A stretch of 64,000 bases of DNA from Bradyrhizobium guangxiense (GTDB lineage: Bacteria; Pseudomonadota; Alphaproteobacteria; Rhizobiales; Xanthobacteraceae): assembly GCF_004114915.1 (NCBI RefSeq), contig NZ_CP022220.1:434001-498000 (forward strand), written 5' to 3'. This document shows positions 1-9,205 of this stretch, one piece after another. The first letter of the stretch is position 1. Each line of letters begins with the position of its first letter. The notes below the pieces were generated by a model. That model had not been told where the DNA came from, made no database searches, and worked only from the letters and a program-made list of their open reading frames with translations. The position numbers and the translations under genes were made by a program.

Positions 1-748
1 GCTCCTCGTGCTAAAGAACCGATCTCCTAGGTCCATCGCAGGCGAAGGTATTTAATCGCCAGGGGGCGTAGACGTGGTTCCGCCTCTCTTTAAGCAAGCG
101 CCATACCAGCCCTTAGATCACTCGGCTCGCGCCCCCAGAGCCGACGGAATTCGAAAAGAGTTGGCCATTTGGTTTGCCAGCGATGATTTCGCGTCGTCCG
201 ACTCCCGACACGTTGTCTGAAGCGCGACGCGTTGGTACGAAAAGAGCCAAGCTCTGACTGTTGGTTCTCGGTGTCCTATGGTCCCACGGACCCGCTCGAG
301 CTTGCCTGCGACGCAGTCCCCTCACATGCGCGAGCATGACGATTTCGAGCCGCACCAGGCCTTCTGATCCGGCGACCGAGTCGTAATCGAGCACCTGCTT
401 CAGGCCTACCGCCTTTTCAAACACCGCAGGATCGGAATCAGAGGCTCCAGACAGATGGCGAGCAGGTCTTGGACGCGGTCGCCGACATCTTCAGTTTCCG
501 ACTGGGATGCGAGTGAAGAGCCGCATTGAAGCCGACGCTGACGATCTCCTCTCGATGATCAACGTCCTTCGCCGCGCCGAACGGTTGTGCGCGAGCGCGA
601 CGACAACGAGCAGGCTTAGAAGCGCTCGCAACGGGGCAACACGGTAGCGACGTTAAGATCGCTCAATTTCGAGCGCTTCATGACCGAAGGCAGGGCGCCA
701 ACACTTAACCCTTTCGGTGAAACCATCGTGCGTGTCGGTTCAACGACA
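1..748. other. No supportable gene at window start
   Basis: I see no gene here that I can defend. Short open frames exist on both strands but none shows a recognisable family motif. The stretch at about 480-700 has some coding-like composition on the plus strand but changes frame repeatedly, so it may be an unrecognisable gene remnant next to the IS3 relic. Confidence 0.4.
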
Positions 749-828
749 TGATCTGAGGCCGGCAAGCTGGACCACTTTGGCTAGAGTTTTCGCTGCCGAA
801 TCCCCTCGGCTGGGAGGAGCGAAGGACG

Positions 829-1095
829 ATGAAGGCCTCGAAGTTCTCGGACGCCCGGAAGGCGTTCATCCTGAAGCAGGGCAACGATGGCGTCCCGGCT
901 GCGAAGATCTTCCGCAAGGTCGGGATCAGCCAAGCGACCTACTTCAACTGGAAGAAGAAGTGTGACGGACTGCTGCCGACGGAGATGCCGCGCTTGAAGC
1001 AGCTCGAGGCCCAGAACGGCAAGCTGAAGAAACTGGTCGCGGGCCTGTCGCTCGACAAGGAGATGCCGCAGGACGTGATCCGCCGAAGGCTATGA
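829..1095 (+). CDS. IS3-family transposase OrfA
   Basis: The 88-aa product is the small HTH subunit of an IS3-family transposase, which binds the element ends. It has the HTH_Tnp_1 pattern: a basic N-terminus, a helix-turn-helix around GISQATYFNWKKK (residues 38-50), and a C-terminal heptad-rich segment (LKQLEAQNGKLKKLVAGL) that forms the leucine zipper used for dimerisation with OrfAB. The frame is intact and usual in length, and the ATG lies right after an AGGACG ribosome-binding sequence. The downstream orfB is broken, so it cannot support transposition alone. Confidence 0.8.
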   Translation: MKASKFSDARKAFILKQGNDGVPAAKIFRKVGISQATYFNWKKKCDGLLPTEMPRLKQLEAQNGKLKKLVAGLSLDKEMPQDVIRRRL

Positions 1096-1740
1096 GGCCT
1101 TGCCGGAAGCGCAAGCTGGTTGACGAAGTCCGCAACGAATGGCAGGTCTCGATCCGCAGGGCCTGTGCGGCGTTTTAGTTTGACAGGTCGACCCACCACT
1201 ACAAGTCCCGTCGCTCCGGCCAAGCTGCCCTCGAGCAGAAGATCAAGGAGACCTGTCATGCCCGCATTCGCTACGGTTATCGCCGCGTTCACGTGCTGCT
1301 GCGTCGTGAAGGATGGGCGCCGTGCCAGAACAAGACCCGGCGCGTCTATCGCGAGTTGGGCCTGCAATTGCGCAACAAAAAGGCCCAAGCGCCGCGTCAA
1401 AGTCAAGCTGCGCGATGATCGCAAGCCGGCGACGCGATCCACGAGACCTGGGCGATGGACTTCGTCCATGACCAGTTGGCAACAGGACACAAGCTTAGCG
1501 TGCTGACAATCGTCGATATCTTCTCACGGTTCTCACCGGCGCTGGCGCCACGGTTCACCTTCCGCGGCGCCGACGTCGTGGCGGTGCTGGAAAGGGCCTG
1601 CAAAGAAGCGGGCTTCCCGGCCACGATCCGCGTCGATCAAGGCAGCGAGTTCGTGTCGCGCGATCTTGACCTGTGGGCCTACCAGCGCGGCGTCATGCTG
1701 GACTTCTCGCAGCCCGGCAAGCCGACCGACACGGATGTTG
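1096..1740 (+). pseudogene. IS3-family transposase OrfB, broken
   Basis: This is the remnant of the DDE integrase subunit. Successive frames show the HTH_21-type region (KETCHARIRYGYRRVHVLLR), the start of the rve core (TWAMDFVHDQLATG, first Asp) and the second Asp block (RVDQGSEF). A TAG stop interrupts the first part near 1175, at least one frame change occurs near 1380, and the homology ends after GKPTD near 1735. The catalytic Glu region is missing, so no active transposase can be made. Confidence 0.8.
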
Positions 1741-1919
1741 TAGACAAGCCCTATGTTGCAGAAGCCTTGCTGTGTCGGGATCGCGGCTTTGGCCGCCAAT
1801 CTCGTATACTCCTTCTCGGCGCATTCCACGCCTGCTCGTTCCTCAGCCCTCTTCGCGGGGATGTTGTATCATAGGCCGATCCACGCTTGGCATGGCTGGT
1901 GGGTAGTCCAGCGCGCAGT

Positions 1920-2285
1920 TCGATGCTCCGGAACTTGTGCGCCAGCAGGGCCGGCCTCGTCCAGATTTAGTCAGTGCTCTTGGTCAGCATATGCCAGATG
2001 ATCATCGCCAGCTTCCGCGCCGTCGCGACTGCCGCGATGTGCTTGCCGCGTCGTGCAGCGACACGTTGAAGGAATGCACGCAGCGGTCCCGCCGAACGGG
2101 CTACAGCCCATGCTGCTTCGACGAGCATTCCGCGAGCTTGGCCGCAGCCCTGCTTGGTGATCCTGCCATGGTAGGGGCCCTCGCCAGACTGCCTGACGCT
2201 CGGGTTCAGCCCCAGGTAGCTCACCAGCCTGGTCGGATCGGCAAAGCGCCGAATGTCGCCGACGGCACCTATCGAACCGCGGCGC
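1920..2285 (-). pseudogene. IS110-family transposase C-terminal fragment
   Basis: The minus strand encodes the C-terminal (transposase_20, IS116/IS110/IS902) half of an IS110-family DEDD transposase. The typical run SYLGLNPSVRQSG, HGRITKQG, ARGMLVEAAW and AVATARKLAMIIWHMLT is present. The upstream part (GDIRRFADPTRLV) lies in the same reading direction, but the N-terminal RuvC-like DEDD domain is absent. The fragment abuts a truncated chemoreceptor gene and probably marks an insertion or recombination breakpoint. Confidence 0.8.
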
Positions 2286-2607
2286 TCGCAATGCGCGCGG
2301 CATCCAACACTTGGCGGCCGATTTCGGTCACTGATGAGCTCATCTGCTCAGTGGCGCAGGCAACCGACTCTAGGTTAGCCGAAGCCTTCTCGGAAGCGAC
2401 AAAGACTACGGTATTGCCGGCCAACTCGGCACTGGCGATCGCAACCGGCGTACGAAGACCCACCATCTCATTGACGGTGGTTGAGACTCCGCTAACTGCG
2501 AAAACCGCATATCCGAATGAGAGCGCTATGATCGCACATTCCGCTGCAAAACCCGCAATCAGCTGACCACGAACGCGAAGCATCAACTTGGCAAACATCC
2601 AGAACAC
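2269..2607 (-). pseudogene. Methyl-accepting chemotaxis protein, internally deleted
   Basis: The 112-aa frame fuses two pieces of a chemoreceptor. Residues 1-65 hold the N-terminal signal-anchor helix (LIAGFAAECAIIALSFGYAVFAV) and the start of the periplasmic four-helix bundle (LRTPVAIASAELAGN). The remainder is from the cytoplasmic region before the signalling domain (SVACATEQMSSSVTEIGRQV). The periplasmic domain, second membrane helix, HAMP domain and most of the methyl-accepting domain are missing. The frame survived the internal deletion, but the product cannot be a receptor. The 3' end runs into the IS110 fragment. Confidence 0.75.
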
Positions 2608-2707
2608 TCCACGGTCTTCAATTGCCCGCGGGCACCGTAAGAGAAGAAATTTAGAATCTCGTTAGCCAAAAACTCGTCCATGCCAGGTCAATTCCACACA
2701 AAATCTG

Positions 2708-3494
2708 TCACGTCTCAACGCCACGAAATTTGTCTCGATCGAGAGGGGCAAAATTTGCGACAATTTTGCGCTTGCAGACCATGTAGATTCTGCGAGGAGG
2801 CTCGCTCCGTGAGACCTTGGACAACCCGCCTCTTCCGAGTCGTGTGATCTGAAGTACGCTGCGGTCGTCTCTCTCCGGCGTTCTCCGGAACGCGACCATG
2901 GATGAAAGCGCTCTGCTGGCGATGATCCAGCTCGGCCCAGAACCCGTCAGTCGCCACGAGCACTGGCGTGTCGTCCAGCGCAATTGAACAGAAAGCTGGC
3001 TCGACGAATTCTCGCGAGCGGAAGCTTCGCGTGAGGCGATGACGACCGCTATCGTTCGCAAGGTCGCCGATCGTCATCTGCGACACCGAGTTGGCAAGCG
3101 TGTGCGGCTGGGTTAGCCAGGACATCGGACCCGCCGGCGCCTGACGGCCAACCAGGCAATCGCCTGCGTGCAGAACGAGAGCTGTTTGAGCAGCGCCGAC
3201 ATGCATCAGAAGGTAACTCGCCGAATCCCTCCGAAACTGTTTCGACAGTTTAGCATGCGTCGCGCGAAGTTGAGCTGTGAGAACCCCCGCGGTGATGTTT
3301 TCGTCGGTCGACACGTACCAATCGACCATCCGACGCGCAATCTCGTGGGCAAAGGCTCCGCTCTCTGCTCCAGAGGTCGAACCGTCGAGCACTATGGCGA
3401 GGGCCGACGTCTGGCGTATGCCGATCCCGGCGCAATCCCGGTTGTCGGTCGTCCTCGTTCCCTGCTGGCTGTGCCATTGGATTGCAAACGCCAT
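2708..3494 (-). pseudogene. PP2C-like serine/threonine protein phosphatase, one frameshift
   Basis: The product resembles a PP2C (PPM) metal-dependent phosphatase. An early TTDNRD segment is followed by the metal-binding VLDGSTSG block, a central LVLHAGDCLVGR segment and VLVATDGFWAEL. The final PPM motif (ERDDRSVLQI) lies in another frame, so one frameshift sits near 2870. Without it the protein would run on to about 2708 (about 262 aa). It starts with ATG only one base after the restored stop of the nucleotidyltransferase gene, so it is the third gene of a tight minus-strand operon. The substrate is unknown. Intact function is doubtful unless the frameshift is an error. Confidence 0.65.
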
Positions 3495-3495
3495 A

Positions 3496-4196
3496 TCAGC
3501 CGTTGCCCAACTGGCTCAATGCAACGAATCGGTCGCGAACAATGTCAGCACGCCCCACCGGGCCGCGAATATTTCCTTCGAGGAAATGATCGAAGTCGCG
3601 ATCTGCGAGCAGCGCTCCGAATTGCTCGGCAATGTATGAGCTAATGTCTGCATCGGAGGCGGCAACTTCGTCAAGCAGTTCCTCCCGCCCGTCGACGAGC
3701 AGGAGAATGTCCTCGGCGTCGCGGCTGCCGATAAGGTCCCACTACCTCTTCCGCGATAAGCCTCCAGCTTCGTTGCGATGAACAAGGGCGGCGTGAGGCG
3801 ACGAATCGTAATGGCATCATCCAGGGGCGTCTCAACAGCTGTTTCGATGCCCTTTGCGTACCAACGATTGCTGAAACCGAGGATCTTCTCGTCGTCGGGC
3901 ATGAAATCGACCTTGAGTTCATTAAGCTTCATCCGACAGATGACATTGTCCTCGGGTGTCTCGGAAAAACCCTGCGTTCGCAACTGATCCACCAGCTTTG
4001 CCCACTCCGGGAAGCCGACGAGATCCACGATCAGGTCGACATCATCTGTCGATCTGACTCCTTCGAGGGTGACCGGATCCGTTATGTAGAGAGCGGTTGT
4101 GCAGCCTCCGACGAAGACCAATCGCGCACGCAGCTCATCGCCGAGTGCGCCGGCGACTGTCTTCAGCATTTCCTTGAGATGCCCCTGGATGGTCAC
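3496..4196 (-). pseudogene. AbiEii-like nucleotidyltransferase, one frameshift
   Basis: This is a nucleotidyltransferase-fold protein of the AbiEii/toxin-type superfamily. The N-terminus has FVGGCTTALYI followed by RSTDDVDLIVDL, the conserved GG and DxD metal-binding motifs. A second carboxylate strand is LNELKVDFMPDD, then FIATKLEAYRGRG. Near 3745 the frame shifts. The restored frame continues GSRDAEDILLLVDGREELL and ends LSQLGNG at about 3496, giving roughly 233 aa. It overlaps the upstream HTH gene by ATGA and is followed at once by the PP2C-like gene. The family contains type IV toxins that modify tRNA or other targets; the role here is inferred. Confidence 0.7.
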
Positions 4197-4765
4197 CCTA
4201 GTCTCTCCTTGAGCAAGTTGGCCGCGAGACTCGCTTCGCGCTGATTGCCGAGCCGTATTGCGTCGACGAGAGCCAGATAGGCATAGAGGCGATCATCCCT
4301 CTCGGCGGCTTTCGGCACAGTCTTGAACAGCGGCGCGACGGACTGCCCCATCTCGCGGCCGCGCGCATAAGGCCAAACATGAATCAGGCTACCCGCGCTG
4401 TAGAGTAAGTCCTTCAGGACCGGGGCGGCGAATGCCGTTGGCATGCCGCGCTGCATGGGACCCGGGCTTGCCGGAAAAACGAACTTCAGGCCGTATGTGA
4501 TGAAGTCGCGCAGGTTCCTGCGATTGGGATCGGGACGGCTCGTCATCGGGCGCTTAATTGCCATACCCGATGCAAGGCTGCGCTTGATCGAGGCGGCGAC
4601 TTCGGTTTTGCTGATTCCGAGGGACGTCTCGAGTCCCCGCACCGAGTATGGGTCTTCGCCATCTTGGCCAAAGGGGCCTACCCCGCCGGCGTGCTCATGA
4701 TCCTGCAAGCACACGAGCTTCAGCAGGACGACAATATCCTGACTTTTCATGGGTTCCGCGCGCAT
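4193..4765 (-). CDS. HTH-type regulator/antitoxin partner of the nucleotidyltransferase
   Basis: The 190-aa product has an N-terminal winged-helix-like segment (IVVLLKLVCLQ, then YSVRGLETSLGISKTEVAASIKRSLASG) that suits DNA binding. A C-terminal part (KDLLYSAGSLIHVWPY, then a helical tail) matches nothing I know well. It is intact and shares an ATGA overlap with the nucleotidyltransferase gene. It begins just inside a 21-bp palindrome, so autorepression and an antitoxin role are likely but inferred. An alternative ATG lies five codons in, at 4750. Confidence 0.6.
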   Translation of the reverse strand: MRAEPMKSQDIVVLLKLVCLQDHEHAGGVGPFGQDGEDPYSVRGLETSLGISKTEVAASIKRSLASGMAIKRPMTSRPDPNRRNLRDFITYGLKFVFPASPGPMQRGMPTAFAAPVLKDLLYSAGSLIHVWPYARGREMGQSVAPLFKTVPKAAERDDRLYAYLALVDAIRLGNQREASLAANLLKERLG

Positions 4766-4770
4766 GTCCT

Positions 4771-4791
4771 CTGTCCTAGGACTGAGGACAG
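4771..4791. promoter_or_regulatory. Palindromic operator upstream of the HTH gene
   Basis: CTGTCCT and AGGACAG form a perfect 7-bp inverted repeat around a 7-base centre, five bases upstream of the first possible start of the HTH gene. The position is typical for autoregulation of a toxin-antitoxin-type operon by its HTH protein. Binding is inferred. Confidence 0.6.
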
Positions 4792-4922
4792 TATGCGTGC
4801 AGACGGGTGTCCGTCAACTGGTCCGAGGTCTTAGGTCCTTTGACCGCTCAAAACGGGCGAGTTCCAGTCAAAGATTCCATCGCAGCTGAGTTGCTTCCGA
4901 CCGAAATTTACATCATATTTCG

Positions 4923-5587
4923 GACACGCTCAAGGAGCCGACCCCGGACCTCCGATCGCGGCTCATTGCCCGCATCGACGCGGCACCCACAGAGGTATGG
5001 ACAATTTCGCCGACTTCGGAAGCCGTGCGACCGTCGACAAGGCGTTGCAGCGCCTGGTCGTGGCTGGCGAACTACGCCGCTTCGATCGTGGCCTCTACGA
5101 CCGGCCGCGAAAGAGCAATTTCACGGGCAAGCTGGGAATCCCCGACTATCGCGCCGTCATCAAGGCCGTGGCGCGCCGCGACCAAGCCCGCGTCGTGGTT
5201 GACGGGATGACTACCGCGAATGATCTCGGCTTCACCAGGGCCGTCCCATCGCGCATCGAGGTCCTGATCGACGCCCGCCTGAAGCCGATCATCCTTGGAA
5301 AGCAGGTCATCCATTTCAAGTCGGCAGCGCCCAGCCGTCTCTATTGGGCCGGACGTCCAGGCATGCGCGTCGTGCAGGCGCTCTATTGGATGCAGGACAT
5401 GATGACAAGTAGGTATGATCGACAGCCAATAGTGAACCTCCTGAACAGACTGTTTGCAAATCCGCAGCATGGAAGGGTGATTCGCGACGATCTTCGCGCA
5501 GGTCTGTCAGCTATGCCGATCTGGATGCAGGATTTCCTTAGGCCCTTGCTCGAGCGTGACGACGCCATACCGGAGGATGGCTCGTGA
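4923..5587 (+). pseudogene. DUF6088/AbiEi-like antitoxin, N-terminal frameshift
   Basis: The main frame (4997-5587, 196 aa) matches the DUF6088/AbiEi-type antitoxin pattern: a wHTH (FADFGSRATVDKALQRLVVAGELRRFDRGLYDRP), then the domain DYRAVIKAVARRDQARVVVDGMTTANDLGF and LDARLKPIILGKQVIHFK-like strands. The first helix lies in another frame just upstream (DLRSRLIARIDAAPTEVWT), so a single-base loss near 5002 separates the N-terminus. No start codon for the upstream piece was found, so the gene is probably inactive or translated only from the internal ATG. In type IV systems this protein represses the operon and neutralises AbiEii. Confidence 0.65.
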
Positions 5588-5596
5588 GCAGCGCAG

Positions 5597-5800
5597 CTTG
5601 CAAGGAGGTCATCCGGCGAGAAGTTCGATCTTTTCTTAACGACAGCGAACCGGCCTCGTGCGCCGATCGACGCGCTCGCGCGTGACTATGCGAACATGAC
5701 GCCAATGATCTTGCGGCGGGGCTTCGGTTCGAGCACATCCTGGCGTCAATGGAAGAGATCGAGCGCGCGGCGAAACAGGCTCCGATGATGGGATCAAGTC
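5597..5800 (+). pseudogene. AbiEii-type toxin, C-terminal remnant
   Basis: Directly after the DUF6088 gene the plus strand contains, in two frames, DALARDYANMT and GLRFEHILASMEEIERAAKQAP. These resemble the C-terminal end of AbiEii nucleotidyltransferases of the kind paired with DUF6088 antitoxins. The whole catalytic part is missing. The remnant supports the idea that this was once a complete AbiE-like pair. Recognition rests on short motifs and is tentative. Confidence 0.45.
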
Positions 5801-5839
5801 ATGGATGAGCCTCCGGAGAATGTTCCGCACGACTGCCCG

Positions 5840-6899
5840 ATCCCGCCACGATCGAGGCGGTCCTCGCCCGTCTTCCGATCGGAGCTAACGAAACGGCGCT
5901 GGCGGCCGCGCTGACAGAGACGTTTGCTGGATTCCCATTTTCGACGGCGGCCATCGATGACCAGTATTGGCGCGACAGACGCTCGGTGATCGCCGCTGAC
6001 GGGACACGGATCGCAGAATACCGGTCGTGGATGGAAGCCGAGCTTGCCAAGAACAACGGCGACATCGGCGCGCTCTGGACGCGATTGCGCCAGAGCGATC
6101 TTCAGACTTCTGAATGGCGCGGTAAGACGGTCTACGCCTTCGCGCCGACTGGATCGGGCGCGGCGGACTATGTGCAAATCCGTCTCGGCCGGGAAGTCGA
6201 ATCGCGTGCGGGGCCGATCGTCAATCGACGTACCGCCCTTGGGGCAAGGACGAATTACTCGATCCGTCATGGATCACGCACGAAGAGATGTCCGACAACA
6301 AGGTCATCGCGGGTCCGCTCTATCGGATGCTTGGGCGCGCGGGCAGCAGCGTCATCTACGTTCGGAGTTACCTTACGCGGTGCGCCCGACTCGAGCGCGA
6401 GAGGCGCGAGGCGCAGCGGCCGGAGATGGAACGTCGTGCGGTGCGTGAAGTGACACGGGAGGGCACAACCGAGACGCCGTTTCTTGAACTGGTGCCGGAC
6501 TGGTTCGAGTTCGTACCGCGGGAGAACCGTTTCTTCCAGGACTGGGACGAATCGAGCGCCTCGGCTGAACGCGTCTACGCGCACTGGGCCCTCGATATTT
6601 GCGACTACGACCACAAAGGCACGCGCGAGGTTGGATTTGTGCCGCGTCCCCTTCATCTGCCGGACGAGAGGCTTGGCGTGGGAGGTGCGTCCGTCCATTT
6701 CTTGATGGACCGCGTGGAAGCGATCGACCGTGAAGTCGGCGTTCCATTCGGCTGGTTTTTTCTGATTACGCATGGCAATCGCGTCGAGCCGGAGGTTGGT
6801 CAAACCATCGCCAAGGGCCTCCGCGATCAGCGTGTCATCTTGCCCAATCGGGATGCTCGAGTGCTTCTGCGCTGGGCCGAACGGCCGTATGGATTCTAA
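5840..6899 (+). pseudogene. Conserved hypothetical protein, frameshifted
   Basis: Three frames join into one protein of about 350 aa with no family that I recognise. The N-terminal piece (ATIEAVLARLPIGANETALAA, then STAAIDDQYWRDRRSVIAADG) runs to about 6225. The frame then changes near 6230 to YRPWGKDELLDPSWITHEEM and continues unbroken to a TAA at 6899 (LVPDWFEFVPRENRFFQDWDE, then VPFGWFFLITHGNRVEPEVG). A second lesion near 5835 removes the start. The protein looks soluble and rich in acidic and aromatic residues, with no signal peptide. It follows the AbiE remnants on the same strand. Confidence 0.55.
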
Positions 6900-6999
6900 G
6901 AGGACGACGGCTGCGGGAAGCTGGCTTTGCTCGACTTGTCGGGACGGATGTCCGTTGCAGGTCCTGCGATGATATCGACCGCGTCCTCGTTAGAGCGTT

Positions 7000-7385
7000 T
7001 CACATTTTGATTGAAGCATAACCTGAGTTTGCGAAGTAGTTGGCGCATTCGCGGGGCTGGACCTCCTGGACGAGGTGACCGATATGGCGCCAGGTGTCCT
7101 CGAGGGTGCGCTTCTGGGCTTGCCGCATCCAGTGTTTGATCTTGGAAAATGCCTGCTCGATCGGGTTGAGGTCGGGCGAGTATGGCGGCAGGTACCAGAG
7201 CCTGGCGCCAGCCGCCTTGATCATCTGTCTGACAGCGTTCGACTTGTGGCTTCCGAGATTGTCGAGAATGACGATATCGCCCTCGCGCAAGGTCGGCAGG
7301 AGCAGGTGCTTCACGTAAGCGCGGAAGCATTCGCCATTGATCGGGCCGTCGAAGACGAAGGGTGCCGTGAGTTGTCCTTGCAGTA
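7000..7385 (-). pseudogene. IS630-family transposase, C-terminal part
   Basis: This segment encodes the DDE_3 core of an IS630 transposase: FVFDGPINGECFRAYVKHLL, VILDNLGSHKSNAVRQMI (second Asp), YLPPYSPDLNPIEQAFSKIK (catalytic Glu) and a C-terminus ending SGYASIKM. The segment is uninterrupted from the junction to its stop. Its 5' end is fused to the truncated intron reverse transcriptase near 7385. The residues that should connect it to the N-terminal half (after FIDE) are absent, so it cannot be expressed as a transposase. Confidence 0.85.
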
Positions 7386-8179
7386 AACGATCTGCGTCTT
7401 CGTCGGATGCATCTGAAGTCCGCACACTTCCAGCCTCGCTTGAAGCTCCGCCTTAATGGCTTCTGCTTCTTGCTCGGTCCGGCAGTGCACCAGTCCGTCA
7501 TCGGCATACCGACACCAAGGAAGGTCGGGATGTGTCCGCGCCATCCAGAGATCAAACGTATAATGCAGGAACAGATTGGCCAGTATTGGGCTGATCACGC
7601 CCCTTGAGGGTTCCGCGGATCCGCTCAACGAGCTTCCCGTCCTTTTCCCTTGATGCCGTCAGCCATCTTTCGATGTAGAGCAGCGCCCATTTGCATTTCA
7701 CGTGTCTCCGGACCGCCTTCAGCAAGAAGATCATGCGGGAGATTGTCAAACAGTCCTTTGATGTCGAACTCCAGGACCCAATCATATTTCCAGCACCGCT
7801 GACGCGTGACGCCCACGGCGTCCAGAGCCGATTTTCCTGGCCTGTGACCGTAAGAGTCCGGCAGGAAGATGGATTCCAGTTCCGGCTCAATCATCCGTTT
7901 GACCACCATCCGATCGCTGATAGTGGGCACACCTAAAGTCCTTTCGCCGCAGGTCTTCTTTGGAATGGAGACGGCGAGCACCGGAGGTGGAAAGTACACC
8001 CCCGACGACATCCGATTCCAGATCTTGTAGAGATTCCCTGCAAGGTCTTTCTCGAACATCTCGAAGGTCTGTCCGTCCACTCCAGCCGCTCCGCGATTGG
8101 ATTTGACCGCCTTGTACGCTTCGTACACTCGCCGCTTCTCAATCGAGAACGGCTTGTTTATCGCACTGTTCGAAGTCAT
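7385..8179 (-). pseudogene. ltrA: Group II intron reverse transcriptase/maturase, truncated and frameshifted
   Basis: The protein starts with ATG at 8179 (YKAVKSNRGAAGVDGQTF, an RT0/RT1 signature) and continues through VLAVSIPKKTCGERTLGVPT and LEFDIKGLFDNLPHDLL, RT motif 3. Frame changes near 7740 and 7610 then lead to RGVISPILANLFLHY and the catalytic WCRYADDGLVHC motif. It ends at IVYCKD near 7387, fused to IS630 sequence. The maturase (X) and HNH endonuclease domains are lost. The YADD motif is intact, but two frameshifts and the truncation make it inactive. Confidence 0.85.
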
Positions 8180-8719
8180 CCTGTTTCCAGTTGGTCCAAG
8201 AGTACGACTACCTGACCCGATCCCTTTGCTCCGTCCCCATTACAGGGCCCTCAACGCTCCTACGGATCGGTCCGCCCCAGTCTCTTGCATCGGTACTCCC
8301 GCCTCGCGGTTGGCACCGCTTGCGCTTCTCCCTTGGCATCAAGAGCCTGGTTCCTGCAGTTCCACGCGAAAGCCTGTGTCCGACTCACGCCCCCTCTACG
8401 CCGGTCGCCGCCCGCCCAGTCGTCAGGCATCTGGCGGACGTGTCCCAGGTTGACGAGACGGTCCTGGTTTTGACGACACTTGAATTAATAACGACGCGTC
8501 TCAGGAGGGTTCACTTTCGTTCGTCTTTCGGACACTCACCTGCTCGGTATATTCCGAACTTCTGATCCGACGCTCACCACCACAGCTCTTTACCGCAGCA
8601 GCTCGGATTGGTTTGAGACCCGCCCCTGAAAGCTGATCTCGGGGGCCCGCCCCCATCTTTCTCGCAGCTTCACCATCGGTCTTAGTTCATTTGAACTCCT
8701 TCCGCTGTCTGCAGCACAC
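7385..8719 (-). mobile_element. Group II intron, 3' truncated
   Basis: The 540 bases upstream of the reverse transcriptase show typical bacterial group II intron RNA sequence (GAAAGTGAACC, GGCGGGAGTACCGATGCA, GACTGGGGCGGACCGATCCG, GTAATGGGGACGGAGCAAAG). A GTGTG at 8719 (minus strand) fits the GUGYG 5' splice-site rule. It immediately follows the IS630 codons for FIDE, so the intron sits inside the transposase gene. The maturase end, endonuclease domain and RNA domains IV(part)-VI are missing, so splicing is impossible. The exact 5' boundary is inferred. Confidence 0.75.
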
Positions 8720-9170
8720 TCTCATCGATGAAGACGAGCCGGCCCGGATCGAGCCCGGCCTGCCAAGATCGCCAACGCAGGCGCCTACGAGAGACGTCGG
8801 CGCGAGCCTGTTCGAGGGCGAACAGTGTTCTTTTGAACCGCAGCCCCTCCCGGCGCAGGAACAGCCAGACTGCGTTGTGTGAGACCTTGACCCCACGGGC
8901 TGCCAGCTCTGCCTTCAGACCATGCAGCGTCAGGTGCGGCGTCTCGGTGATCCGCTCGACGATGAAGGCCCGGTGCGGATCAAGCACAGGCTTGCGGTGA
9001 CCACCCATCTTGCCGGGGGCTACCGAGCCGGTCGCTCGATAACGCTGAGACCACTTCACGACTGACGAGACCGCAACGCCAAACCGTTCCGCCACAGATC
9101 GGCAGCTCTCACCCTTGGCAACAGCGGATACCGCGCGCTTACGCAAATCGTTGGAAATTGGTCGGACCAT
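8720..9170 (-). pseudogene. IS630-family transposase, N-terminal part
   Basis: The frame from ATG 9170 encodes the HTH region of an IS630 transposase (DLRKRAVSAVAKGESCRSVAERFGVAVSSVVKWSQRY) and the linker (KPVLDPHRAFIVERITETPH, then LTLHGLKAELAARGVKVSHNAVW). It then enters the catalytic core at LVFIDE, the first Asp of the DDE triad. After FIDE the reading continues into the group II intron and stops. The rest of the transposase lies at 7000-7385. Confidence 0.85.
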
Positions 9171-9205
9171 CAGATGCTGGCCTCCAGCCCAGCCAGCATC
9201 TTGAA

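Larger units (their letters stand above)
749..1740 (+). mobile_element. Degenerate IS3-family element, 3' truncated
   Basis: This is a two-orf IS3-family insertion sequence (IS407-like arrangement). An intact helix-turn-helix orfA is followed by a broken orfB with the DDE integrase core. Element-like sequence begins about 80 bp upstream of orfA, but I could not match a right-hand inverted repeat. OrfB homology stops abruptly near 1735, before the catalytic glutamate, and IS110-like sequence follows. The element therefore looks truncated by later insertion or deletion. The left end is approximate. Confidence 0.7.
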
